Source: Tridacna crocea
Lineage: Eukaryota > Mollusca > Bivalvia > Cardiida > Cardiidae
Direction of reading: 5' to 3'
Assembly (NCBI GenBank): GCA_943736015.1
Contig: OX031066.1
Coordinates: 22,895,127 to 22,959,126 of the forward strand
Length of the DNA: 64,000 nt
The position numbers and the translations under genes were made by a program. This document shows positions 42,101-50,689 of this stretch, one piece after another (positions within the stretch are counted from its first letter, which is position 1; every line of letters begins with the position of its first letter). Below the pieces are notes generated by a model. It searched no databases, was not told where the DNA came from, and worked only from the letters and a program-made list of their open reading frames with translations.

Positions 42101-43198
42101 ATTCATAGATCTTCTCTTTTAAACTTATGTTTTCCTGCAGGTGGAACAGTCGACATCACAGTTCACAAGCTGAATCAGACTGGGGGACTTGAGGAAGTGT
42201 TTTCCGCCAGTGGTGGGGGTTGGGGAGGCTCTGTTGTGGACATAGAATTCGAGATGTTGCTGATCGAAATCACCAATAAATCAGTATATGAAGAGTTCAA
42301 AACGCAACACACGGACGACTGGGTTGATCTGTGGCGAGACTTTGAAATGAAAAAGAAAAGTGCTTCACCCCAAATGGAAAAGAGAATTGTTGTCAAAATA
42401 CCGACATCTTTATTTCAACTTTTTCGTGAAACAACCAAAAAATGTGTTGAAGATCAAATAGCAGCCTCTAGATATGCAGGGTCTATAACAGTAACACTAG
42501 ATAAACTGATCATGGAGTCAAAAGTGTTCAAAGAATTATTTACCAAGTCTGTTGATAAAACTATCCAACATTTAAAAAGCACATTCTCGAGAAAAGAAAT
42601 GAAAGAAATTTCTGCCATTTTGATGGTGGGTGGATTTTCTGATTCGAAAATACTACAAAACGCAGTGAAAATGGAATTTAAACCAATTAGGGTCATTTGC
42701 CCAGGTGATGCTGTAACAGCGGTGATGAAAGGTGCCGTACTTTTTGGCCATGAGCCTGATGCTATCGCTGCCCGGGTACTTAAGTTTACATATGGATACG
42801 AGGCAGCTGTTCCTTTTGTCGAGGGGATTCATCCGCAACGTCTGAAGATTGAAAACGAACATGGGACGCAATGTGCCAATGGCTTTCTCGTCTATGCGAA
42901 ATGTCATGATACAATTAAGTGTGGAGAAAGTCAAGTTTCTGTCTGCATATCGCCTCAGTTTTCTCATCAGACTTGGATAAATATTCCTATCTATGCTACA
43001 GACCGTAAACCACCACAATACATTGACGCAAGTCTTACCAGAGTAGGTGAAATAACTGTTGAACTCGAAGACCATGATTGCGACATAGACAGAGAGGTGG
43101 AATTATCATTAAAGTTTGACAGTACTGAAATTGTGATTCAGGGGAAAGATACCAAAACCGGACACACAGTGAAGTCAAAAATAGATTTTCTAGGTTGA
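35838..43198 (+). CDS. HSPA12: HSPA12-type heat shock 70 kDa protein 12-like, four visible exons, 5' exon not found
   Basis: Joined exons 35838-36140, 36459-36677, 39686-39842 and 42141-43198 give 1737 nt: 578 residues and a TGA. All junctions are GT-AG and keep frame. HSP70/actin-fold ATPase landmarks appear in order: phosphate-1 loop AIDFGTTYSG (residues 8-17), WVITVPAIWSD (152-162), LEPEAAS (186-192), phosphate-2 loop DAGGGTVD (224-231), GGGWGGS (251-257), adenosine-type loop ILMVGGFSDSKIL (386-398), and GAVLFGHEPDAI (424-435) followed by TYGY. This spacing is typical of HSPA12A/B rather than canonical HSP70: there is no full substrate-binding domain and no C-terminal EEVD. Family members are cytosolic atypical HSP70 proteins and form large families in bivalves, where they are linked to stress and immunity; the exact client here is unknown. 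Visible length is slightly short of the usual 600-680, as expected if the first exon holds the Met. All ATPase signatures look intact, so I see no sign of a pseudogene. Confidence 0.9.
36164..36205 (+). repeat. GA microsatellite in HSPA12 intron 1
   Basis: Interrupted 'gagagagagac' runs immediately downstream of exon a. Confidence 0.85.
36459..36677 (+). CDS. HSPA12: HSPA12-like exon b: WVITVPAIWSD motif
   Basis: The acceptor is 'gttcacag' and the donor 'gtatgtca'. Its 73 codons start VVDRYITIEDAMGRLL and end QFMREAAVQ. WVITVPAIWSD followed by AKQFMREAA is a hallmark of the HSPA12 subfamily, corresponding to the VPAYF region of HSP70. Intron 1 is 318 bp and contains a GA-rich microsatellite at about 36164-36205. 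A family B MITE begins only 27 bp after the donor. Confidence 0.9.
36705..36917 (+). repeat. Family B MITE at the start of HSPA12 intron 2
   Basis: Left TTAACCCCATGGCTGC, palindrome 'tagatcaagatcagtctgc' with 'gcagtctgatcttgaatcta', and the right end 'ctggataagg'. It starts 27 bp after the exon b donor. Confidence 0.85.
37480..38720. repeat. Unclassified GC-richer repeat in intron 2, split by a family C MITE
   Basis: 37480-37900 and 38240-38720 stand out in base composition. They repeat phrases such as 'gcagcaacc', 'ggacagca' and 'accggatgg', and hold a local inverted pair 'gctacagaggcatgtc' with 'gacacgcctctgtagc' (37741-37795). Probably transposon-derived; no coding frame is recognised. 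Confidence 0.4.
37908..38136 (+). repeat. Family C MITE in HSPA12 intron 2
   Basis: TTAACCCTTTACCCCATAAG to GGAGTAAAGGGTTAA. The apex 'gctcgtcacaagc' has a mismatch. Confidence 0.92.
38748..38975 (+). repeat. Family A MITE in intron 2
   Basis: TTAACCCTTTAGCACAC at the left. The right end has decayed to 'gtcatatataatgagccc'. Confidence 0.85.
39012..39123 (-). repeat. Family A deletion derivative (112 bp)
   Basis: TTAACTCTTCAC joins directly to 'ggttgccagcattttctcc' and ends GGTAAAGAGTTAA, so one hairpin arm is gone and both termini remain. Confidence 0.8.
39120..39217 (+). repeat. Family A deletion derivative (98 bp) sharing a TTAA
   Basis: Starts with the same TTAA that ends the previous copy. 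It runs to 'gagaaactgctgataaagag', ending in TTAA, and lacks the right arm and flank. Confidence 0.75.
39252..39309. repeat. Minimal family A-like derivative (about 58 bp)
   Basis: 'ttttaaccctttcccaaa' at the left and 'ccaggtaaagggtgaa' at the right with almost nothing between: little more than paired termini. Confidence 0.6.
39421..39649 (+). repeat. Family A MITE next to HSPA12 exon c acceptor
   Basis: TTAACACTTTACC to 'ggtactgagttaa' with a perfect apex. Only 36 bp separate it from exon c. Confidence 0.92.
39686..39842 (+). CDS. HSPA12: HSPA12-like exon c: LEPEAAS to phosphate-2 loop
   Basis: The acceptor is 'caccaacag' and the donor 'gtaagaca'. It contributes 52 codons plus one base: AGIDNDNLLIALEPEAAS, a stretch of less conserved sequence, then KYMIIDAG and the first base of the next Gly codon. 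The split Gly lies inside the DAGGGTVD loop. The acceptor is only 37 bp downstream of the TTAA that closes a full-length family A MITE (39421-39649). Confidence 0.88.
39905..40437 (-). mobile_element. Family D MITE in HSPA12 intron 3, expanded
   Basis: Reverse of 31618-32066. The left end 'tttcatgctttctggtagg', 'actggtaccaccagtg', 'ttgttgcctagg' and the palindrome at 40232-40405 are present. One arm block ('cgaaatttatttcatc', 'agtggacacc') is duplicated in tandem, lengthening the stem region. Confidence 0.8.
40558..40800. repeat. Long foldback repeat in HSPA12 intron 3
   Basis: 'taggaattcaacaaatagg' and 'aactggttgtgtgtgatat' pair imperfectly with 'atatcgtacacaaccagttg' and 'ctatttattaaattcct'. 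Arms are about 90-100 nt around a 'tccttcggactc' centre. Confidence 0.7.
40875..40947. repeat. Hairpin in HSPA12 intron 3
   Basis: 'gtacttccaaaatcttgtaa' and 'ctacagcttg' pair with 'caagctgtag' and 'ttatgaggttttgggagtac'. Confidence 0.75.
41036..41269 (-). repeat. Family A MITE, diverged, intron 3
   Basis: TTAACTCTTTACCAAATGAC to 'ttcgtaaagagttaa'. The apex is disrupted ('gctcaggtaaccagc'). Confidence 0.85.
41270..41430 (-). mobile_element. SINE fragment, reverse orientation
   Basis: 'gccagtgcacttatgg', 'ccaagccactggctgctttc' and 'cccacctaac' match the reverse complement of the 54960 SINE body. Confidence 0.55.
41437..41636 (+). repeat. Family A MITE, intron 3
   Basis: TTAACTCTTTCCC to 'ggtagagagttaa'. 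The left arm is shortened ('ggaaaaggtaaccagc'). Confidence 0.87.
41791..42017 (-). repeat. Family C MITE near the terminal exon acceptor
   Basis: TTAACCCTTCACTCC to GGGGTAAAGGGTTAA; apex 'gctcgtgatgagc'. It ends 123 bp before the terminal exon of HSPA12. Confidence 0.92.
42141..43198 (+). CDS. HSPA12: HSPA12-like terminal exon
   Basis: The acceptor is 'ttttcctgcag'. Two bases complete the split Gly, then GTVDITVHKL follows, and the frame stays open to TGA at 43196-43198 (about 352 residues). It carries the GGGWGGS segment, a charged helical insert (WVDLWRDFEMKKKS), MVGGFSDSKIL, VICPGDAVTAVMKGAVLFGHEPDAI, a TYGYEAAVPF segment, and a beta-rich C-terminus ending SKIDFLG. The open frame continues upstream to an ATG at 42053, but that part reads through the intron. 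I see no AATAAA within about 400 bp of the stop; the 3' flank is taken over by MITEs from 43210. Confidence 0.92.
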
Positions 43199-43212
43199 CC
43201 ATTTCTTTTCAT

Positions 43213-43290
43213 TAACACTTTACCACACAACAAAAATTTAGCCTTGTCCAAATTGAAAGCATTTGCAGACGGCAATTTTAGTGTGGCTTA
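43213..43290 (-). repeat. Family A fragment after the HSPA12 stop
   Basis: 'ttaacactttaccacac', 'tgtccaaattgaaagcattt', then cut short. Confidence 0.65.
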
Positions 43291-43515
43291 AACCTTTCCC
43301 AAACGACAAATTTTAGACCCTTCCAAACTGAAAGAGTTTGCAGAAGACAATTTTAGATTTTGAGAAAATGGCAGAAAGTTCTCAAAAAGGGAAGAAAACA
43401 CTGTGGGAAAGGGAGAAATTGCTCATTACAAGCAATTTCTCCTTTTCCCACAGTGTTTTCAAAAGACTTTTACTGCAGACATGTAAAAACCAGGGCTTGT
43501 CTGGGAAAGGGTTAA
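43288..43515 (-). repeat. Family A variant with 'gctcattacaagc' apex
   Basis: 'ttaaacctttcccaaacgac' to 'gggaaagggttaa'. The apex resembles family C while the flanks are family A, so it is intermediate between them. Confidence 0.85.
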
Positions 43516-43539
43516 ATGGTGTAATTTTTCTTTGATCCA

Positions 43540-43665
43540 GTAGAAAACATTGTGGGAAAAGGTTAAAATGCTGCTTATCAGCATTTTTGTCTTTTCCCAC
43601 AATGTTTTCAGAGGGCTTCTTTTCCAGGAGCATCAGAAGTAGGCATTGTGTGGTAAAGGGTTAAT
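43540..43665 (-). repeat. Family A MITE, right part
   Basis: 'agtagaaaacattgtggg', apex 'gctgcttatcagc', right end GGTAAAGGGTTAA. Confidence 0.8.
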
Positions 43666-43732
43666 CCATTGACTATTCATAAGTCAATATTTGCATGTAA
43701 CAGTAACTGAAAAGAGACAGTTATGGTGTTGA

Positions 43733-43956
43733 ACCTTTCACTACACAATCCCTTCTTTTAACAACGCAATGGGAGAAGAACTATGAAAATATTGTGGAAA
43801 AAGGAGAAAGTGCAGGTAACCAGCATTTTCTCCATTTTCTGCAATGTTGTCTCTTATTTTTATGACCAAGAAACTCAGTATACCAGTGACATTTATTTTT
43901 TTTTATCTGCAAATGCTTTCACTCTGGACAAGTTTTGTTAGTTGGTAAAGAGATAA
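43733..43956 (+). repeat. Family A MITE, diverged
   Basis: 'ttgaacctttcactacac' to 'ggtaaagagataa'; arms with several mismatches. Confidence 0.78.
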
Positions 43957-44189
43957 TGCAAAAGTCAATCCGAGCCGCACAAAGTAATGATAAATACAAA
44001 AAAAAAGCAGTGTGAAAACTTGAAAGAAAATCTTTCAGTTTAGCTAAATTTTTTCATTTATCTGTGTTTGTTTGTTCTTTGCCATCTAATTCTGCTTAAT
44101 CTGTGAACTTATGGGTAGTCTGTTCTTGTATTAGTCTGTATCCTGTGCAAAATTTCTCTAAAAAGTCTTTGTGTCTTTGTTGTCATTCA

Positions 44190-44402
44190 ACCCCTAGGCT
44201 GCTTCGCACGACTCATAGACCTTTCAGGGACAGTGTAGATCATGATCAGACTCCTCAGAATGTGCAGTCTGATCTTGGATCTATGCTGTCTGATTATGGA
44301 GATATTCCCCCCCCCCTCCCCAAAAGAAAAAAAAAAATGTTGGAAATAGCGATCTTGTGGGGTTTATTTTTGGCTTGAAAGTCCCATTTCACTTATTTAG
44401 CA
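44190..44402 (+). repeat. Family B MITE
   Basis: 'caacccctaggctgc', then 'tagatcatgatcagactcc' with 'gcagtctgatcttggatcta'. A C-run and an A-run interrupt it near 44310. Confidence 0.78.
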
Positions 44403-44710
44403 CCCGAGTCTTGGAAGCTCAGTGTTGGTAGCGCTCAGGACTTGAGAAAAGGGGGTCATGGATGTAATCCCTGACTTTGAGTATCATATACCAGAAATGA
44501 TGAAAGTCCTTGCCACAAAATTCATTCCTCTCCCTGCGCTGATAGTTGTCTTGACGATTGTTATGTAGGAAAGCAGCCAGTGGCTTTGAAAGAAAATTGT
44601 GTGGATTGCTGGTGAAAGAGACTCCAGGAAATTATGGATAGGTTCACTAGCCAACATGATGTAACTTAAATAATGTTGAAAACAGCATTAAACACCATAC
44701 AATCAACCAA
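44402..44710 (+). mobile_element. tRNA-derived SINE
   Basis: 'ttggaagctcagtgttggta' and 'tggatgtaatccctgac' at the head, 'gaaagcagccagtggctttg', 'aataatgttgaaaacagc', and the tail 'caatcaaccaaatcag'. Confidence 0.72.
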
Positions 44711-44809
44711 ATCAGTTATTCAGTGGTTAAGGATTTATATTGATAGTCTGATTATATCTTTCTACAATCTCTTAATCTTTCACCACCCAATCCCAAACTT
44801 CAATGATCA

Positions 44810-45037
44810 TTAACCCATTACCACTCAATCCCTCCTTATGATGACCCTGAGAAAGAAGCCTTAAGAAACATTGTGGAAAAAGGAGTAAATGCTGGTATCC
44901 AGCATTTTCTCCTTTTCCCACAATGTTTTCTACTCTTCACAAAACAAATTTTTAATTTTCAGTCACTTTTATTTTGCTGTCTGCAAATGCTTTTGAATTG
45001 GACAAGCCTAAAATATTGTTGTTTGGTGGCGAGTTAA
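44810..45037 (+). repeat. Family A MITE, full length
   Basis: TTAACCCATTACC to 'ggtggcgagttaa'; apex 'gctggtatccagc'. A stray left-end fragment precedes it at 44773-44805. Confidence 0.9.
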
Positions 45038-45046
45038 AGGAGACCA

Positions 45047-45313
45047 TTAACTCTTTATAGTACAAGAAAATTTAAGACCGGTCCAAATTCAAGGCATTTG
45101 CAGACAACAAAATAAATGTGATGAAAAATTGAAATTTGGTTTGGGAAGGGTAGAAAACATTGTGGGAAAAGGAGAAAATGCTTTCCCACAACTTTTTCTA
45201 CCCTTCCCAAACCAAATTTCAATTTTTCAGTAACATTATCTCGCTTTCCCACAATGTTTTTATTTGCTTTCTCTTTCAGGGTCGTCAAAAGTGACTGTGT
45301 GGTAAAGGGTTAA
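45047..45313 (-). repeat. Family A MITE with rearranged core
   Basis: TTAACTCTTTATAG to GGTAAAGGGTTAA. The usual apex is replaced by a second inverted pair, 'ttgaaatttggtttggg' with 'cccaaaccaaatttcaa'. Confidence 0.85.
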
Positions 45314-45530
45314 AACATTGTGGGAAAACACAAAAACTCTGCTAACCAGTACTTTCTCTATTTCTGCCCATAATTCATAAACAAATTTCAATTATATGTA
45401 TTTATTTAGAAAAAATTTTAAAAAACTTGAAAAAAAAAGTTTTTAGAAAACTTTTAAAAACATAATTGGAAAAGGAGGAAATTCTGGTAACCCCATTGCC
45501 CAAAATGTTTTCTGTCCATCCAAAATTAAT
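45313..45530 (+). repeat. Decayed family A fragments
   Basis: Two poor arm pairs: 'aaaacattgtgggaaaac' and 'aaacataattggaaaagg'. Confidence 0.5.
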
Positions 45531-45819
45531 GAAAAAAATAATAAGTTTGCATGCAACTGAGTAGATAGGTAAAATTGTCTGTTGCAGTTCGGGTACTTGT
45601 GACTGGGATCAAACTTCAATTCAATTCAATAAACTTTATTTCTTCCATGTATGTACAACATACAGTATGGAAATACAAAAAATAAATGTATGTCATAGAG
45701 ATAATAACGTGATTGGACCTTGAGAGTATAAGAAGAGAAAGGGTAGAAAGTTTAGAGGAAGGGTAACAATTACCTAAAATGGGAAAATCAGTAAAAGCTT
45801 GTAACAGGTATGTATCTTA

Positions 45820-45912
45820 ACTATTTACCAAACGTCATAATTTTGAACTAGTCTAAACTGAAGGCATTTGCAGATGACGAAATAAATGTGAATCACAACT
45901 TGAAATCAGGCT
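45820..45912 (-). repeat. Family A MITE, left-end fragment
   Basis: 'ttaactatttaccaaacg' to 'aacttgaaatcagg'. Confidence 0.65.
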
Positions 45913-46114
45913 GCACTGCATATGATGTATAGATAAAGTGCATTCTGATCTGAAATAGAGTTAAAAATAGCAGAGATAATCACAGGAAGAAGTATAGTTA
46001 ATTACAACAATGTTGACAACTGTAATACATTTAAGTCTAAACTGACTGCATAAAATTGAAAAAATATAATCAAAGAATTATGATTGGTTGATTACCCTTG
46101 ATTGACTACATTGA

Positions 46115-46340
46115 CTATCCCATTACCACACAATCCCTATTTTAATGACCATGAGAAAGAAGCCTTTAGAAAACATTGTGGGAAAAGGAGAAAATGCTGG
46201 TATCCAGCATTTTCTCCTTTTCCCACAATGTTTTCTACCCTTCACAAAACAAATTTCAAATTTTCAGTCACTTTTATTTTGTCGTCTGCAATTGCTTTCG
46301 ATTTGGACGAGCCTAAAATACTGTCATTTTTTAAAGGACT
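46115..46340 (+). repeat. Family A MITE
   Basis: 'tatcccattaccacac' to 'actgtcattttttaaagg'; apex 'gctggtatccagc'. Confidence 0.87.
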
Positions 46341-48013
46341 ATATAGACATTTTGAATATAGATGGGCCTGATTTAAAGCTGAGACAAAAAAAGGTCATAC
46401 AAAAAGGTTGATGTGTTAATTTCATTTCTTGTAGAAACATAAGTTTTCAAAATATTCATTTGGTAAAATTACACACTTAAAAAAGCAATTCAGTTTAAAT
46501 GACTGTCTGAGAAACGAATTTTAAACATAACGGAAAAAGCAGATAATCAAAACGGGTTATTGCAAAGATCTATATTGATTTATCTGGAATAAATAGCATT
46601 TTTTAATTTATTTTTCTTTTGATACTATCATAATGAAGGTTTTCTCGAGTCAAGACTTTGTCATAGGTTCCAAAAGAAAATTAAAAGTAGTAGATAAAAA
46701 ATAATACGAACCAACTGGTACTAAATGGTTTTGGTACGAAACGTCCGTAATTCGAGCCAAGCCAGGCACCAGCTGAATCGGAAGTGACTATGGCGGAAAT
46801 AAGCTGCACGTGCAGAATCCTGCTGTTAAAAAGTTTCTAGATTCCAAAATAAGATCTCCCAGGACCAAACAGAGACAGTCAAAAGGTACAGATGCAAATC
46901 CCATTGATGGGTCCATGGTGAATTGAGAATAAAAAACACTTTTAAATAAAAAGCCTTCATCTTCGTCCCGCTCTCTTTTCTTACCGGTCTTGTTCGGCCC
47001 CGAGCTTATTCGTCCCGGGGGAGGGGGGGGGGGTCAGTGTACCTGGGCTGTATTCATCTTGAAATCAACTCTGGCTCTATGAAAATTTACATATACTCGT
47101 AATTTCCATTAGATCTATTAAAGACTTGTTGATGACAAAAATGTATCTTGGAATATTCACAGGAATTCGACATTCTGTAGTCTAATAAAAAAACGCCCTC
47201 ATATAGATCTATCAATAAAGAATCACAACACCTCGATTACCAGCAACATCATGTAAGTGTCTTATTTAGTCTCAATGATGAGATGCCCTTGTGACCTTTT
47301 TTATATTTGGATATTTACTGTACACCATACTGTCTCAAGTCCATTGTAAATTTTCAGGTAGCAAATATAGAGCGCTGTACTGACTTTCTGTTTCGTTGGT
47401 TTTATCTGTATTGCAGCGAAATGCAATTACGGTAACTTTTAGTACTAAACATGACCAAAAACAAATTGTTAAATCATTCATTACATAAAAAGCTTGTAGG
47501 AGCTGTGTGCAACATGTTTATCTGGGGGAAAAATCACAGACAAAATTTATCGGGCGTGCATGGCAGCCATTTTGTAGGTTTTCGGGAATGTAAACAGCTC
47601 AAGTAAATGATGAATTTCAACTTTTTTTTACTCACAATTAGCGTTTCAATGGAAAATACATGTATTTGTATTTCAAACGAAGGATTATTGAATACACAAG
47701 CCACAGGTATGTTTAAATCCTAGGTTTGTGCTCTATTTGGGAAATTATAAGAGTTCAAACTTGCGCACAAAATCTGTGTGGAGCTTTCAACTGATTTTGT
47801 CTTGATTGTCTCTGTAACCATAGGTGACCATTCAAAAATTAACATTGCATTTGGGGTCGGTTATCTATGCTAATGTCCTACCCACCCAAATTCACCAACA
47901 AAACAAAGAGTGATCACAATATCCTTTACCCTAGCTACTTTCAGTTTGAAGGTGTCTGCTCAGATTCCATTTTTGTTACTGGTCTTCGCATACACCTTCA
48001 GACCAACCTTCAT
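46341..48013. other. Longest MITE-poor stretch; no supported gene
   Basis: It includes 'gaatcggaagtgactatggc' at 46778-46797 (ETS-like motif next to ATGGCG) and, on the other strand, 'caaaatggctgccatg' at about 47559-47574, both resembling promoter or start-site motifs. Neither opens into a frame with a donor I trust. A G-run lies at 47018-47031. Confidence 0.3.
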
Positions 48014-48242
48014 TTAACCCTTTACCACACAATGACGACTTTTGACAACCCTGAGGTTGAAGCCTTTTGAAAACATTGTGGGAAAAGGAGAAAATGCTGG
48101 TAACGAGCATTTTCTCCTTTTCCCACAATGTTTTTTACCCTTCCCAAATCAAATTTTGATTCTTCAGTCACATTCATTTTGTTGCCAGCAAATCTTTTCA
48201 AATTAGACTTGTCAAAAATTTTTCTGTGTGGTAAAGGGTTAA
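48014..48242 (+). repeat. Family A MITE, full length
   Basis: TTAACCCTTTACC to GGTAAAGGGTTAA; apex 'gctggtaacgagc'. Confidence 0.92.
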
Positions 48243-48259
48243 AGTATCTGTAACAAATA

Positions 48260-49042
48260 CAGTCAAACCCCGTTATAATGACATACTTTGTCCCCACACA
48301 ATTCCTGTCGGTAACTGAGTCAGTCGTTGTAATGGAGCAGGAGATTTTTCGGGATGTCGGCGAGAAATGACGGAGTAGACAGGAAGTGAAAGTTGTAAAC
48401 AGGAACAGGCTAAAAGCTGGGAAGTTAACGTATTACGTTACGGATTGGGACAAGTCGGCAATTTTTGCGATAAAAACACAATTGAAAATAAATATTTATT
48501 AACATGTGCAATTTTGGTAATGATAATAAAAATGACGAAGAAAATTGTTTCTCGCATTTATAAAGGACACTTCTCAAACTTCTCAGATTTCTCAAACTTC
48601 TCAAATTGCTCAAACATCTCAAATAAAGACAACCGAATTCAATAAAACATACAACACCGGTACATAGTTAAATTTAAGTGTGAAAAACTTGCCATAGGCA
48701 TTTTATTTACATTAAACAATATTTATCAGAAGGTGTAAAAATTCGATAATCGAGTCTATTGTGTAACCTATATTGTTTACGACAACTGCGGATAAAGGAT
48801 TTTACGACACCCTTTACGGCATGTCAACAACCGTAAAACACGGGCTGAGAAAATTCCGATAAACTGAAGCAAAATTCGTTAAATTTCGAAGATTTGCTCC
48901 GACAAATGTCCGTCGGTGTCGGTACTTGAATATGCCGTTCAAACGGGTCAAAATTACGTTAGGTGAGGTTTGTTCCCAGTGTTTTTTTGTCGTTAACTGA
49001 GTTTGCCGGTATAATGATGGTCGGTGTATCGCGGCCTGACTG
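48260..49042. mobile_element. Tigger/pogo-type non-autonomous element, TA duplication
   Basis: Left end CAGTCAAACCCCGTTATAAT and right end ...ATAATGATGG..GGCCTGACTG are inverted and flanked by TA on both sides (48258-48259, 49043-49044). CAGTC(A/G)AACC-type ends with TA duplication are typical of Tc1/mariner Tigger elements. The 783-bp interior holds a 'ctcaaacttctcagattt' minisatellite (48573-48622) and no transposase. Confidence 0.82.
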
Positions 49043-49229
49043 TATGATTTAACTCCCATCTTTTAGAATGGCTCTATACGACAAAATTTTCAATGACCGC
49101 TAATAAAATGGGCATTGGTCAAAGCGCTGGCGGGTGTATAAAGTCACATTCAGTGACAGCTCTAGTTTCATCTGCTCTTTCTTCAGTGCATTTTTTTGAC
49201 GTCAACGTCTTTAGTCTGTAAACTTAAAA

Positions 49230-50640
49230 CTAGAAGGCCCTGAAGGGCCTGAATATGCTCTACTGGCAGAGATTTTGCTTTTAAATCAAGCATACATTAG
49301 GAATTCATTATGCAAAGAGACAAAAAATTGACATTTTCAACTCAAAATGGCTACTTTTCCATTACTGTTTGTTGATTTTTTTCAAACTCAACAGGGTTAA
49401 AAAGCTATTGATGGGATAAATAAGCTGAAAAATTCACAAAAATCTGATCACAAATAAATACTTTACCATGTAAACAAGCAATGAAATTGTTCAACTTGAA
49501 ATGACTACTTTTCCCATACTGTGTGTTGGATGTTTTTCAAAATCAATAGGGTTTAACCTATTGATATAAACAAGCTATGCAAATTTCATGAAAATCTGAC
49601 CTTAATGCAGACATTATCGCATAAACAAGAAATGAAAGTTTTCAACTTCAAATGGCTACTTTTCCCATACTGTTTATTGGGTTTTTTTCAAAATCAATAG
49701 GGTTGGAGCTATTGATAAGATAAACAGACTCTGCAAGTTTCATGGAAATCTGACCACAAATACAGACTTTATCCCATAAGTAAGAAATCAAAATTTTACA
49801 CTTGAAATGGCTACTTTTCCCATACTGTTTGTCGGATGTTTTTCAAAATCAATAGGGTTAAAGCTATTGATTAGAAAAACAAACTGTGTAAGTTTCATGA
49901 AAATCTGACCAAAAATGAAGACTTTATCGCGTAAACAAGAAATGAAGGTTTTAAACTTGAAATGGCTGCTTTTCCCATACTGTTCGTCAGATTTTTTTCA
50001 AAATCAATAGGGTTGAAGCTATTGATAAGACAAACAAACTCTGCAAGTTTCATGGAAATCTGACCACAAATACAGACTTTATCCTGTAAACAAGAAATGG
50101 AAATTTTAAAACTGAAATGGCTACTTTTCCCATACTGTTTGTCAGATTTTTTTCAAAATCAATAGGGTTAAACCTATTGATGAGATAAACAAACTGTGTA
50201 AGTTTCACGAAAATCTGACCAAAAATGAAGACTTTATCGCGTAAACAAAAAATGAAGGTTTTAAACTTGAAATGGCTACTTTTCCCATACTGTTTATTGG
50301 ATTTTTTTCAAAATCAATAGGGTTGAAGCTATTGATAAGATAAACAAACTCTGCAAGTTTCATGGAAATCTGACCACAAATACAGACTTTATCGCGTAAA
50401 CAAGAAATGGAAATTTTAAATCTGAAATGGCTACTTTTCCAAAATTGTTGGTTGGATTTTTTTCAAAATCAATAGGGTTAAAGCTATTGATGAGATAAAC
50501 AAACTGTGTAAGTTTCATGAAAATCTGACCAAAAATGAAGACTTTATCGCGTAAACAAGAAAAAGACTGACGGACGGACGACGGAAACCACGCCATGACA
50601 TAAGCTCTGCTGGCTGAAAGCCAGTAGAGCTAAAAAAAAT
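49230..50640 (+). mobile_element. Tandem-core element with about eight 155-bp units
   Basis: Units spaced about 152-156 bp contain 'atggctacttttcccatact', 'tttttttcaaaatcaatagg', 'agtttcatgaaaatctgacc' and 'gactttatcgcgtaaac'. The left end has 'ctagaaggccctgaagggcc' and 'gctctactggcag'; the right end has 'gacggacggacgacgg', 'catgacataagctctgctgg' and 'gccagtagagcta'. Frames inside are repeat artefacts. Confidence 0.85.
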
Positions 50641-50689
50641 GGCTTATAAAGGCTTTAGATTAAAAGCCCAGTGTTCCATCTCCCGCATA

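Noticed and set aside
42053-42140. ATG at 42053 as the start of the HSPA12 terminal exon
   Set aside because: The frame upstream of 42141 lacks homology and crosses a consensus acceptor. Using the acceptor completes the DAGGGTVD loop with the previous exon.
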